Source of the DNA: Paramacrobiotus metropolitanus
Taxonomy: Eukaryota; Tardigrada; Eutardigrada; Parachela; Macrobiotidae
Length of the DNA: 64,000 nt
Assembly: GCF_019649055.1 (NCBI RefSeq)
Contig: NW_026570291.1
Location: 558,001-622,000, forward strand
Direction of reading: 5' to 3'
Below, in pieces: positions 1 to 12,300 of this stretch. A model generated the notes under the pieces. That model saw nothing but the letters and a program-made list of their open reading frames with translations, did not search any database and had not been told where the DNA came from. The stretch's first letter is position 1; each line of letters opens with the position of its first letter. The translations under genes and the position numbers were made by a program.

Positions 1-238
1 CGTGTTCCGTAATGTTATGCAAAATGTAGCCACTGAGGTGGTGAGTCCTCCCGTTTCAGTACTTTAACAGTGATGCTAAGACGTCGTTACTTCTGCAGAA
101 CATGGAACTGCTTTAAATTAATTTATTGCAGACGCACTCTAAGCGGCTCGCAACAATTAGGCCAGTTACTTAGTTTGACCAGCTGACAGATAGATAAAAT
201 AAAAAAAGACAACATAATCTGGAGATAAAGCTATATTC
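1..238. other. 3' flank of guanylyl cyclase A, no gene seen
   Basis: This is AT-rich sequence downstream of the stop codon of guanylyl cyclase A, which lies on the minus strand. I see no open frame with splice signals and no repeat here. Confidence 0.5.
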
Positions 239-3200
239 TCATTTTACTTGACCTATATCTAGTAAAGAAAATAGCTGCTCGTCCTCTGTAGCGTCGTAAT
301 CAGGAAGCACTCCACTGAACTCATCACTGCTTATTAACCAGTAAGTCAGCATGGCGCCCTTTCCCTGTAAAACCAATGGCAAATGGCGATATTATTGTTA
401 ATTATTTAGATACCTGCGAGCACGCGCAGTACGCGGCGTTATCTGTTTTCAGTGCTATGTATACCTTGACGTCACGTAATCCTCGTTCAACTACCCGATA
501 AATATTGAATTCTTCTAGTAAAACTTTCGTGGCTTCGGATAACTGAATTCGTAAAGGTAAAGATGAACTTTCCATCCTGGAAGCGGTATTGACTGCAAAT
601 CAATAAACAAACGATGTTAACAATAACACAAATGATCTGGACTGAATTTCTAACCACATACCAGTATCACCAAAAAGGCAGTAGCGAGGCATTTTCAGAC
701 CCACTATGCCCGCTATCACAGGTCCGCTGTTGATTCCAATCCGAACTTTGAGCGGCTCCGAAAGTACATCGGAAATCTTGACAGTTACCACTGTGCTAAG
801 AATGCTTAATGCCAGATTGGCAATTTCCGCTGAATGTTTATTCCCGTTACGGTTTGGAATTCCGGAGACGCACATATAAGCGTCGCCAATTGTTTCCACT
901 TTGTACACGTCGGAACTTTGTATTATGACGGCATCGAAAGCTGCAAAACACTATTATAGTATTATACGGAGTAAATTTTTATTGACGTTAAATACTCTTA
1001 CCGGAGTAAAGGTCATTCAAAAGTTTGACAACTTCAAAAGGTGTGTGAGCAGAGGCAAAGGTTGTAAAGCCAACAATATCTGAGAAGAAAACCGTGGCAC
1101 TCTCGAAGTATTCAGGCTCCACTAATTCGCCACTGGCTAGCTTCGCAGCCAAAGCAGCCGGAAGCATATTGTTCAGCAATGATTCTAGACTCTTGGTCGT
1201 CTTCTCCAGATCTCGGGTTCGCTCCATGACTTTTTCCTCTAAATTAAATGCATACCGTTCTACCGCCACCATCATCGTGTCCAAGATGCTTTTCTGCTTC
1301 GGATTGGCCATTTTCAGCTGCTTTAAAATCTCGGAAAACGTCGGTCGATTGTGGGGAGTGGTATCCCACGTGGACCAAATCAGCGCTCCGATTTCATCGA
1401 ACTTCATGGCCAGTTCGTTATAGTACGCCGGGCGCAGTTGCTCCGATTTGATTTGCTTCAGTAGCATTTGCGGGGATTTGTAGAGATCCTCACTGAGCGC
1501 TTTCAGTACGGATTCATACGGTTCACAACCGGCGAACGTCTCATACACGACGACACCGTAGCTGTAGACATCGGCGGATTTCTGCATGCCACCGGCGGCG
1601 TAAACTCCGGCAATCCACACCAGGGCTTCCGGAGCGGTCCAGAAGAGCAGTTTGTAGTAGTCATACTGGCTGATCTCTTGATTCTGCTCGTCTTGAAGCG
1701 CGCTGTGCACCCGCTCAAATGCGTAGAATTCAATTTTTTGGGCTTTATGCAGAGATAGTTGTTCCCAGTCGCCAATGACGACGTTCCACCGGGCATCAAT
1801 ATAGCAGCAGCTTGTTGTTAGCTGACCGTGGATAATGTTTTTCTGATGCAGGTGAGCCATGCCTTTCGCGATGTCGTTAATGATCGAGTTGCGAAAGATG
1901 TTGTCCAGGTTGAACTTTGTTGTGCGCAGAATGTCGGTGAGTCTACCTGTAAAGAATCCAACATTTGCTAGTATTTTACAATTGCAGTTTACTTACGTAT
2001 GTTTTTGTTTCTGGGAGCTAGGTTTTCAATCGCTATTAATAGTGGCATGTCTAAAATAAAATTTCTAACATTTTGAGGCAAGATATAAGGTAGTACAAGG
2101 TAGATACAGTTAAGTGCACCATTTGCATAATTACTGAAAAGTAATTAGCAGTTTGTCAAGTGGTTTCACTGCTATGAAAAAAATTGTACAAACTCTGTAT
2201 ACTGTAATTAGTCCGCAGTTTCCGAAATTGGTAACAATGAATTGACCTTTGTGACTGCGATCACTTATTTTAAAAATTTGACATATCTATATACATAGTA
2301 CATATTTCAATACCTTTTGTAGGACATATACTGACCACGTTCCACCGTTCCTTTCTTTCACAAATTCCAATAAATTTCACGAGATTCCCCTGTGCGATCT
2401 CGTCGCGAAAGCGGACCAACGCAATTTTGGCCTGCCAGGTCAGTTCCTCAGGATTCAAATGCGCGCATAATGGCGTCAAAAGGAGATTATCTCCGATAAT
2501 CTGCTGAATAATTTCTCCTTCAAATCCGGTGGCCATCCAATCGATCATCGTCGAACTGGGGCCAGACTGTTTGGTCTTGGTGCTGGTGACAGAACCTACC
2601 GGCTTCATTTGTGCCTCGATCTGATTATTGGACAAGATGAATGAATTCGTTAGGGCGCTCTTATGTTTTTGATACTTGGAATAACCCAACATTGACAGGA
2701 CGATTAAGACAACCACCATAACAAGAACGATGACAATAGCGGTGGGCAATTTCCACGCGTCACGGGAACCGTTTTCTACGGATATAGCGTACTCCGTCAT
2801 CTCTTTAACGCTCTGACCCTGACAAATCATCTGGTTGAGCGCTTGCTGCTTGACCTGGTTAAAGGCGTTGTCGTTGAGCGGCACTTTCAAGAGATCACGG
2901 GCCACAGTTTGCGCTAAAGGGTCACTCAGTAAATAATCCAGCATACGGTACAGTTCCATGGCGACGGTGCAGTTACGCATGGTTGTTTTACGGATGACAA
3001 AGTATGTGAAGCCGGCAATGGGATAGGTCAAGTCCCCTGGAAGATTGTTCAGATCAGATGTTAATCGCGCACTAAAACTGGGTGACGCATCCAGAGCGGA
3101 TTGAACGTTTCTCAGGTTCGGATAAATCAGGTAGCCGTCTTTATTTTGTAGGCGGGCTTCCATTAGGTTAGAATCTCTTGCATCAGATGTTCCCAAATAC

Positions 3201-4882
3201 CCGATAGAGTACTTGTTCTCCATGATAATAGCGGCTACGCCTCGGCCGGCGTTGCCGCATCGGATTGTTAAACTGGCGTTCCATTTTACCGGTTGTCCGT
3301 TTTTACACCCTGCAATGTTCCAGTTAAGCGCTATAAAATATTACTGTAGGCCAGCATTACAAGGCTTCCATATATTTCTATTGGTTATAAACTTATTAAT
3401 ATAATTAATGACACGAATCTATACTTTGCATATTGTGAAACCTTTTGCAGTTCGCTTTAACACCGTACAATAACAAAAATGCATTTACGCACGTAGTAAT
3501 TATATTAACTGCATGATCGAGAAATGGTGATACGGACCATCGCTAAACCTTGAATAAGTGGTTTTCCACATAGGGCTGAAGCGTCCCAGCGCTCCTGAGA
3601 ATATCTGCGTTGTTCCTGAGCCATCGGCACGTACGACCACGGTGATTGTGCGGTTAACATCACGCAACGCTTCATTGTACATCACAATCAAAGGATCGTT
3701 CCAATAGATTATCGTCCCGTTGAATATACCCACGAGTGCCTCTTGGGAAAGGTTTAAGCATCCAGATAATTCTTGAGAAGCGTTGCTGCAGTTAGGAGAA
3801 AGCTCAGGTAGATTGTACGCCAGCGAGACCGATCTAGAACAAAAATGCCGAATCAAGATTATTTAAAGCAGTACAAAGCTTCGATTCCCCAGCAGGTCAC
3901 AGTTTAGCGGAAATTGTGGACTTCCACCTGATAATAATAATTTTAAACAATAAATGATAATTATAACTTTTAATGTTTTCATTATACCGAATACCTACGT
4001 TTGGATTTCGTAAAATGTTTCTGTAAAGGCTATTTCTCTGTAAGGGATCGAATACCGAACGATAAAAATTGGTATATTTAAATACCCGGGACATTTCAAT
4101 ATGGATTCCCGCTAAGCTATATATAGGTTCAATTTCAGAAATCGTCTTTTGACGTGCGTTATGATAAAAGCATCTTACGCGGCCATTGTAGGAAACATTT
4201 GGAAGTCAGGAAATGCATCATAGGTTGCATTATTCAGCTCCGCATCCGATCCTGCCACGTCGAATTCACCGGTTTTCAGTTTGGCGATCCCTTCTCCGCT
4301 GCCGACGCCCTGATAGCTAAACTCTACTCGCACAAACTTTGAACGGTAGGCTTGATAAACAGGTTTCCAAACCTGCTAACGAAGCAGACCACTTATTTAT
4401 GTACGGCGCGCAAAGGAGTCAGTGATGATTCATTTTAGCGTAAATTGCGTAAAATGCGTTTTAGCGTAAAAAACAAGTGTATAATGAGGTCACACTTGTA
4501 TTGTTGCCGCGTGGTACAGAAACTATGCCAAACCATAACTAGAACATCACAAAGCTCCAAGCCGATCAAAAAACCTGTATGTTCTGACCGTTAAATTCAG
4601 CACCGATGAAATCATCGCAAACTCTTCTAACCACTCAACTGTAAATTATAGACGCCATACGGTTAATAAGCGTCTTGCTGAGGAAAACTTTTTTTTGTAT
4701 TTCTGGTAACAAACACTGTTGTGACAAACACTGTAACCGACCTTATAAACATCAAGGGGCAACGTCGAACCTCCAGCATGAATTAATGTCGATGGCAGTT
4801 CGGCATTCAGAAAATGCTTGGGCACAAATACAAACACAATCAGCAAAACAGCACACTTCCGTTTTTCCGATGCAATCTTCAT
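239..4882 (-). CDS. Receptor guanylyl cyclase with PstS-like phosphate-binding ectodomain (copy A)
   Basis: Predicted single-pass receptor that makes cGMP in response to an extracellular ligand, probably phosphate. Exons by eye: 4882-4742, 4372-4179, 3833-3538, 3309-2314, 1946-1002, 940-662, 592-465 and 364-239. They total 3,105 nt, exactly 1,034 codons plus stop, with GT-AG borders throughout. Order of parts: signal peptide (about residues 1-28); PstS-like domain with [28 protein letters not shown] and [13 protein letters not shown], which match the phosphate-contacting loops of bacterial PstS; TM helix ([19 protein letters not shown]); kinase-homology domain with HGQ and GDW where active kinases have HRD and DFG, so a pseudokinase; coiled linker; cyclase domain with FFSDIVGFT and NTASRM. 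KVETIGD (E) and RYCLFGDT (C) are the residues known to select GTP. Receptor cyclases normally carry an ANF-receptor ectodomain, so this fusion is unusual. Phosphate as ligand is inferred. Confidence 0.92.
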
Positions 4883-5279
4883 GATCACCCAGAAAACGCA
4901 ATTTTAAAGTCCCTTAACTACGTATGTTCAAGTTAACGAATTAAAGAACGCAGGCAGGTGGAAGAGTTGGGATTATACGCAGTTGCGTGCGGGAAAGTGA
5001 TAACCATTTTATTGTCACGTTCGGAATAAGCTTCCAACAGATCCGGGATAATTAGGATTGTCTAAGCCGGGCAGCCTAATAGTGCCGGTAGGGACCCAAA
5101 GAAAAGAAACGCATCGCATCGCGGCCGTTCAATCGATTTCGACAAGCCGCACGTATGCATGGGCACTCTGCCTATAGAACCCTGCCTTGCCATCTTCCTT
5201 TAATCAAGTGCAACAGTATTGTGACCTCGATCGAAGGCGGGTTTTGAATCTGCCATAGAATTCTCAGCCTGAGCATTAC

Positions 5280-5402
5280 CTCAAAAGGAAAATCTGATCC
5301 ACCCCTTAATGCTGAGTTGCTAGCTGCACACAAATCTGCACAAACGATAATTACGAGTACTAGTACTGTACTTGCAGCAGGCTTGCGTGAATTACGTGAC
5401 AA
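5280..5402 (-). pseudogene. First-exon-like relic for a PstS-cyclase
   Basis: The reading frame encodes a hydrophobic leader (STVLVLVIIVCADLCAASN) followed by ALRGGSDFPFE. This resembles the signal peptide plus GGST-P loop of the cyclase first exons, and it ends at a GTAATG donor-like site. There is no ATG in frame within the block and the segment ends three codons earlier than the functional first exons. It looks like a decayed duplicate of exon 1 or an internal alternative exon. A further, weaker relic (an ATG at 6801 leading to NTLRGGSR) lies near 6727-6801. Confidence 0.45.
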
Positions 5403-5776
5403 CTGGCCTGTACCGCAGCATCTTATCTCATATTGTTATACGTATATTATTAAAAAGAGCTGTCAAGCTTTTTAAGCTTTTTTCAGTGAATCTATTATTG
5501 CATAATGCACCGGTGTATTTTGGTAAGTACTGGCTTGGTAAAAATAGATATATATATCGGAATGTATTTAGTGATAACTAAAACCGATGAGAGTTAAATT
5601 ATGATTTCCTTTCTTATTCGAATTTATTTTCCTAAAAGATTTTCTGGAAAGTGGAAGCAGATTTTGAAATCATGTCTTTCTGTGCTGTTCTTCTTCTTTA
5701 CATTAAACATCACAGTTGTGAAGTTCAGTTTATATCCACTGGTGTCCTCACTATTCATATTTATACAAATACTTTT

Positions 5777-6281
5777 CATACTTCGGTTACTGCCTTATAT
5801 GGGCTCCCCTTATATTACTCTTCCTTATCTGGGCTCCCGGGCAATATGAGCAACCCTCTACATGGGCGGTTACGTTATTACTCACACTTTCGCAGCTGTT
5901 ATCAGTGTTATGACTGACTGAAAATTTTGATTTATTTAAAATACTTATCTGATAATCAAAAAAATTAATTTGATATGAAATTTCGGCATTTTTCAGTTTG
6001 TTCATTGGCAAATCCGGTTGAACTTGATGAAAAATATATATAAATAATATTTATAAATAAAATTCATGGATGTGAAATTTTGGAATTCTTTGGTGCGCTC
6101 ACTGGTAAATCCGGTTGAAAGAAGTAGAAAAGGCCCGTCAAATTATGTTTATCGGATTTATAGCAGGTTCTGATATAAATCCGATAAACATAATTTGACG
6201 GGCATTGCTAACTAGCCGGGAGCCCAGATAAGGGAGAGTAATATAAGGGGAGCCCATATAAGGCAGTATTCGAAGTATACG
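5777..6281. mobile_element. Non-autonomous inverted-repeat element (MITE-like)
   Basis: Terminal inverted repeats of roughly 65-75 bp bound the element. The left arm (about 5777-5845) and the reverse complement of the right arm (about 6205-6281) share CTGCCTTATATGGGCTCCCC and continue with few mismatches. The interior has two imperfect direct copies of a roughly 100-bp unit containing AAATCCGGTTGAA, and a perfect palindrome at 6133-6203. There is no coding capacity. I could not find a clean target duplication, so the outer limits and superfamily are uncertain. Confidence 0.7.
6133..6203. repeat. Perfect 30-bp inverted repeat with 11-nt loop
   Basis: Bases 6133-6162 are exactly the reverse complement of 6174-6203, leaving an 11-nt spacer. 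The arms begin GCCCGTCAAATTATG. The palindrome lies inside the MITE-like element and could be a nested foldback or a structured RNA if transcribed. Confidence 0.9.
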
Positions 6282-6399
6282 TACAGTATCAGGTAAAGGT
6301 AAACGCGTTGCAGTTACAGCAAATTATATGTACGGTTACACCAAACCATGCGAATAGATACGAGATAACGCGAATCAGTGTACCGACTGTGTCCCATAC

Positions 6400-6510
6400 C
6401 TTGTAGATCTCAATTGGCAAAGTTGCTCCTCCACTGTGTATATAATGCACCGGAATGCACCACCGTATCGGAAATATCAGACTCGTTGTCGCTATTAATA
6501 CGGCGAACAT
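6400..6510 (-). CDS. Alternative first exon, PstS-cyclase type
   Basis: A clean 37-codon exon: ATG at 6510, a hydrophobic leader (MFAVLIATTSLIF), then YIHSGGATLPIEIYK, then a GTATGG donor. The exon ends in phase 0 after IYK, just as exon 1 of copy A ends after VYK, so it can splice in frame to exon 2 at 4372 (VWKPVYQ). It therefore encodes its own signal peptide and its own version of the first phosphate-binding loop (GGATLP versus GGSTLP). It could be an alternative promoter and exon for copy A or what remains of a duplicated gene. Coding potential is clear; use is not demonstrated. Confidence 0.65.
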
Positions 6511-6852
6511 CTCTTGAAAAATAGCAACCGCACGTAATTTAAAGGCATTGATCCTTCGTTAACAACTGGCGCCGAGCAATGTCTTTAACAGCTTACGACG
6601 CAAGAAAATCCAGGCACATTCTGGATCGTCACCATTTCACCGGCATGATTCAAAATGCGTACACATTTCCTGAAAGGGTATCAAGGACAGAAGCATCTTA
6701 ATTAAACTTGTGCTCAGGTGCAAAAACCTACTTCCGCCACGCAAGGTATTTGAGCAGGCTACTGCATATTTGTATCGTAGGAAAAAGCACCGTATTCCCA
6801 TTACTGCAGTTGTGGATACAGTGCGAATATTGAATCTGCTCTGCCAATCCAC

Positions 6853-7585
6853 GATTCAGCGTGCCGGTTTAGTTTCATCCAAAACCAGATTCAGTCAGCT
6901 CAATGTCATACAGCTGGGATCCGGTTCGGGATAAAATTCCCATCATAAGGCATAAGTAGCGGTAGGGCTGATGGCCTCATAATTACGATTATCGCTTGCA
7001 CTGCTTTTGAAAACTGAGATTGACGATGGAAGGACAATAAAATTAGCAAATCAAACATTTTTCATGAACTCGTACAATTTCCGGCAGGTGAATAATGCAT
7101 GCTCTAACGTGCGTGATACATGTTCGCTTTACAAGAGGCGCTGCTGGTATAGCAAAATAATGGAGCAAAGTGAGTGCGTCTGAAATATTAACCATGACCT
7201 TCAAGACTGAAATTTCGATTCTGGTGATCTTTAGTGTGCAACATAACTTACAGATACATAACACGATTATTGCCTCGAAGGCTGTTTTACCGGCTTTCGG
7301 CAACTCGATTATCAAATAAGTAACTGTACTATACAGCTTTTCCGAGTTTTCTAATTGTGGCATCCTTATTTTCGATAAATTATGCTTAATCAATTTCCAG
7401 AATGCAATAGTAAAAATTTGTTCATACATCGAGCAAAAGAAACATTTCAGAACAATAAAATGGCGGTCGATGTCGGTTCATTTTCCGCTGCCTCAAGGAC
7501 GAATGCCGCATTGTGTAGCACCGTAGAGCTTACACTAGCAAATCATACAGCGTATAAATCACGGTAATTTCTGATTTCTTAAAGT
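6853..7585. other. Intergenic, no gene supported
   Basis: Open frames here are short and lack family signatures or convincing splice contexts. I see nothing definite before the inverted-repeat element that begins at 7594. Confidence 0.4.
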
Positions 7586-7593
7586 GTTATTCG

Positions 7594-7827
7594 GGCCCAG
7601 ACTCCAACTCTGACTCTGACTACTCAAAGTCTGACTCTGACCGCTCAAAGTCTGACTCTGATTCTGAAGGTTTCTTAATAGGTTTCTTAGTTTTCTTAGG
7701 TTTCTTAGATTTCTTAAGTTATTCTTAGGTTATTCAGTCAGAGTCAGAGTTTGGACAGTCAGAGTCAGACTTTGAGTAGTCCGAGTTTGAGCGGTCAGAG
7801 TCTGAGTCAGAGCTTGAGCGCGGGCCT
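7594..7827. mobile_element. Foldback MITE with 8-bp target duplication (hAT-like)
   Basis: A 234-bp foldback element is flanked by the identical 8-mer GTTATTCG at 7586-7593 and 7828-7835. Termini are GGCCCAGACTCC on the left and, reverse-complemented, AGGCCCGCGCTC on the right. The arms consist of repeated CTGACTCTGAC-type units and the centre is a low-complexity run of GGTTTCTTAG-type repeats. An 8-bp duplication is typical of hAT-superfamily elements, so a hAT MITE is the best assignment. There is no coding sequence. Confidence 0.8.
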
Positions 7828-7986
7828 GTTATTCGTCACTGAGACATAAAAAAGCGTTAGCAGAATATCGTAAGCTGTATCAGTGTTATGCTTGGAAAAG
7901 CATCAGCTTTAGTAAAACCTTCACGCTAAGATTGTTATTAACATAAATAAACAGAGGCATCGTCAGATGGAAACGGAAATAGGATT

Positions 7987-8283
7987 CTAATTATTAAAAA
8001 AAAGTAATATACTAGAAACCATGTTCACTGCGAGGAAAAGGCCAAACATGGATGCCGCAAAGGTTTTTACAACGTAGTGTACTTTGTCGATGATTTCCCA
8101 ATTATCATCGACAAACTCCATGAAGTCTAGGCTTTCCTCGTATAAAATACATGGTATCAGTAATACTACAACAGCACATATCAGTACGCCCATGACTGAT
8201 ATGTGCTGTTCCATGTATAGGATTAACGATCCCCAGAAGCTTGTACCAGAGGCTATCAGGATTCGGTTTCCAGGATAACGCAC
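7987..8283 (-). CDS. Small predicted membrane protein or final exon, unidentified
   Basis: The frame ends with a stop at 7987 and contains two hydrophobic segments (VLICAVVVLLIPCILY and FAASMFGLFLAVNMVSSILLF) separated by an acidic loop (EESLDFMEFVDDNWEIID). A possible in-frame ATG is at 8217. A second open frame in another phase (8473-8300) begins MVSIQFCSVEELNVF and could be an upstream exon, but I could not place a splice junction confidently. The gene sits between the two cyclases on the same strand. The family is not recognised. A 14-bp inverted repeat (CAGCACATATCAGT, 9-nt loop) lies within the coding stretch. Confidence 0.45.
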   Translation of the reverse strand: MRYPGNRILIASGTSFWGSLILYMEQHISVMGVLICAVVVLLIPCILYEESLDFMEFVDDNWEIIDKVHYVVKTFAASMFGLFLAVNMVSSILLFFNN

Positions 8284-8473
8284 AAGTATTGGAGGTCTTT
8301 GCGGGCATATCGGGTTTAGGCGAGACTGGATTATCCTTCAACGCTACGTCTGGAACCGGGCAGGTATCGGGACCATGTGGAGCGATTCGGTCAGTAAGTA
8401 ACTGAATGTTAGAACTATAAATACGAACAAACACGTTAAGCTCTTCGACGCTACAAAACTGAATACTAACCAA

Positions 8474-9337
8474 ACTGGCTATTCGTTATTGACATCGTTA
8501 AAAAAAACTGCGGTTTTTAAAAATAAAACACACCATGCCATCTTTGAATCCGTTAGAATTTGCTGATTTACTGACTGATCTTCGTTACCTCATGACTTTG
8601 ACGTAGTGACTGAGGATTTGCAGATGGGTGTGTGTTGTTAGCGTTGCCGGAGTCACATTCAGTGAACTGTGAAGCTGTTGATCATCAAAATCCGGGAATG
8701 CGGTGGTGCCACAGTAGCCGCTAAACGTCATGAAAATGGTAACGCTGCACAGCAACGGCAGTAGCTTTGCAAAGTGATCATGTCGGGTACTACAGCTAAA
8801 CCGAAGACAGACCTATGTTGTTCCGCAGCACGAGAAACTTTTCTAAAACAGCTGGCAAAAATTTTAAAGGGCTTAAATTTAATAAGATGTAATCATGCAG
8901 GCCCGCGAAGTGCTCCTGAAATGACAACTAGTCATTAAACTCCACACGCGTCAGTTTGGCTTCGTCTTCTAATGATGTCTTTTATGGTGAAGCAGTTGCG
9001 ACAGCATACTGGCGTGTGCAACAAGTTCAAAACTGCGGGAATTACTCGCATCATTTCAAACACATTCACAACCCAGCTCTCTAGAGGCCTTTGAAGAATT
9101 GGTCGACATTCAAGTAGAATGCGAAACTTGCTTCGTAACCGCATATCGTTGAGACATTTCGTCTAAATCAATTATGTGTAGTCTATAGATGAAGTATTTT
9201 CTACGTCAATCTAGTGTCCTGTACATTTGATTTTCTGCCGGATGGATACATACAATGCTGCGTGAGCATAGAATACACTTTTAATAATTATGTTTTCCGT
9301 GATCAACACATATCATTGGATGTGATTTGATTTTTAC
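8474..9337. other. Intergenic between membrane-protein ORF and cyclase B
   Basis: AT-rich sequence with only short frames. I find no RNA gene, repeat or protein family signature here. Confidence 0.4.
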
Positions 9338-12300
9338 TTATTTCACTTGAGTGGAATCTAACAACAAAAATAACTGGGTATCATCTGCAGAGTTATATTC
9401 AGGAAGCACTTCTTTGAACTGATCACTGCTTATTAGCCAATAAGTCATCATCGTTCCCTTTCCCTGAAAAGCAGAAAACAGCTACAAATAAATGTTCATC
9501 AGTGGTTTACTTTTCTAGTTGTACCTTTACACTCTGCATTCCTCGTTCTACCATGTGATAGATATGGAATTCATCAAGCAGTAATTTTGTCGCTTGCGAC
9601 ACCTGGATTCTTAAAGGCAGAGACGAGCTCTCCATGCGGGAAGCAGTATTTACTAGCGAAAACCCGAATGAAAAAGCGTTCTGTCTGCGTAGGAACGTGT
9701 TCTGTAATATCGTGCAGTGTGACAACGACAGTTGCATACCGGTATCACCGAAGAGACAGTAGCGGGGCATTTTCAGACCCACTATGCCGGCTATCACAGG
9801 TCCGCTGTTAATTCCGATCCGAACTTTCAGGGGTTCCGAGAGTACCTCGGATATTCTGACCGACACTACAGTGTTCAGAATACTCAGAGCCATGTTGGCA
9901 ATTTCCGCTGAGTGCTTATTGCCATTGCGCTGAGGAGTACCCGAAACACACATGTAGGCATCACCAATTGTTTCCACTTTGTACACCTCTGCACTTTTTA
10001 TTATCACTCCATCAAAAGCTGCAAATAAAAACCTGGATTTAGAAACATCGTATATTGGAAATAAATAGCCTATACACGCTGCTCATCAGCACAAGTGTAG
10101 CAAAACTGCTGGTACCCAAAAACTCTGATCGATAAAAGCATTGCCTCTTTACCTGAATAAAGGTCATTCAGAAGTTTCACAACTTCAAAAGGCGTATGTG
10201 TAGAAGCAAACGTCGTAAAGCCGACGACATCGGAGAAAAATACCGTGGCACTCTCAGAGTACTCAGGCTCAACCAGTTCTCCATTGGCCAGTTTGGCAGC
10301 CAATGCCGCCGGTAACATATTATTCAGTAGTGATTCCAGGCTCTTGGTTGTCTTTTCTAAATCTCTGGTGCGTTCCATCACTTTCTCTTCCAAAGTAGCA
10401 GCATAGCGCTCCACGGCTACCATCATGGTGTCCAGGATACTTTTCTGCTTCGGATTAGCTTTCTTTAGCTGTTTTAAGATTTCCGAGAATGTTGGACGGT
10501 TTTCTGGATTGGCATCCCATGTCGACCAAATTAACGCACCGATCTGGTCGAACTTCATGGCTAATTCGTTGTAATACGCCGGTCGCAGATGATCGGATTT
10601 GATTTGTTTCAGCAGCAACTGGGGAGATTTGAAAAGGTCATCGCTCAAGGCTTTCAGTATATGTTCGTATAATTCACAACCGGAAAATATCTCGTATATA
10701 ACGACTCCGTAGCTGTAAACATCAGCGGGTTTCTGCATACCACTAGCGGCATACACGCCGGCTATCCAAATTAGCGCTTCGGGAGCCGTCCAGAAGAGCA
10801 GTCGGCAGTAGTCATATTGGTTAATCTCTTGGTTCTGTTCGTCGTGCAAAACATTGTGTATTCGTTCGTAGGCGTAAAACTCAACTTTGTTGGCTTTGTG
10901 CAGAGATAGCTGCTCCCAGTCTCCAACGACGACATTCCAACGGGCATCGAGATAGCAGCAGCTTGTTGTCAACTGGCCATGGATAACGTTCTTTTGGTGA
11001 AGATAAGCCATGGCTTGAGCAATGTCTGTGATAATGGAACTTCGGAAGATGTTGTCCAAATGGAATATTGTGCTGCGTAAGATGTCCGTTAACCTACCTT
11101 CAAAAATCGTAATAACTAAATCACTCTACAGGCGTTCAGCTGTTCATGCGAATGTCGCAGTTTAAACATTTACTGGCCGTCGCAAAATTAAGAATTCGAA
11201 TTCTCCAAACACTTTGGTCGTTCTAATAAATAAAGTTGATTACTCACAACGGTTCCAAATAAAATTACTCGTACTCGTCTTTACTTATATTTGTATGCAT
11301 ACTCGTATAGTGTTACAACAGAGTATCTGTATGTATCCGAAGGCAAAAGCACAGGCTTTGTTACCACGCATTAGCTTTACCTTTAGCGGGACAGATGCTA
11401 ATAACGTTCCACCGCTGCTTTCGCTCACAAATTCCAATAAACTTTAATACATTTCCATGAGCAATGTCATCGCGAAAATGTACCAGCATGATCTTCGTCT
11501 GCCATCGAAGCGTCTAGATGGTAGCATAATGTCGTCAGCAGCAGATTATCCCCTATCATTTGATGCACAATCTCCCCTTCAAATCCCGTTATCCAGTCCA
11601 CCATTTCTCCCGAACTGGGACCCGAATGCCTGGATTTCGTGCTAACGGCCGATCCAACCGGTTTGGCGTGCGCTTCGATGACCTCTGCGGGAACGATAAA
11701 AGAGTTGGTCAGCGCACTTTTATGCTTTTGATACTGCGCAAAACCCCACACGGAAAAAATGATTAAGCCAATAGCCATGACCAGAACGATGACGATGGCG
11801 GTAGGCAGTTTCCAGGCGTCATGAGAACCGTCTTCTAGCGACACAGCGTAATCCGTCATTTCTTTGACATTACGGCCTTGGCATGTCATTTGAAACAACG
11901 CTTGCTGCCTGACTTGATTGAAGACGTTAGCGCTCAGTGGGACTTTCATCAGATCCCGTGCTATAGTCTGCGCTAAAGGATCACTCAGCAGATAGTCAAA
12001 CATTCTGTACAGTTCCATCGCAGTGGTGCAGTTGCGCATAGACGTTTTCCGTATTACGAAATACGTAAAACCGGCGATTGGATACGTTACATTTCCCGGC
12101 AGATTGTTAAGGTCGGATGTTAAACGCGCGCCGAAATCGGGCGCTGTATCGATAGCCGCTTCGACGCTGTGGAGAGTTGGGAAAATGAAGTGACCTTCTT
12201 GATTCTCCAGTCGAGCTTCCATCAGATTGGAATCACGTGCGTCAGATGTGCCTAAGTAGCCGATGGAGTATTTGTTTTCCAGAAGAATAGCGGCTAAGCC

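Noticed and set aside
1996-2048. A 54-nt segment with acceptor- and donor-like ends ([13 protein letters not shown]...) as an extra exon of cyclase A
   Set aside because: Joining exon 4 directly to 1946 gives the canonical kinase-homology sequence (TKGRLTDIL), and copy B has no counterpart. It is in phase, so a rare cassette cannot be excluded, but it is probably intronic.
7600-7820. CRISPR-like or satellite array
   Set aside because: The repeats are the low-complexity arms of a foldback element bounded by an 8-bp target duplication.
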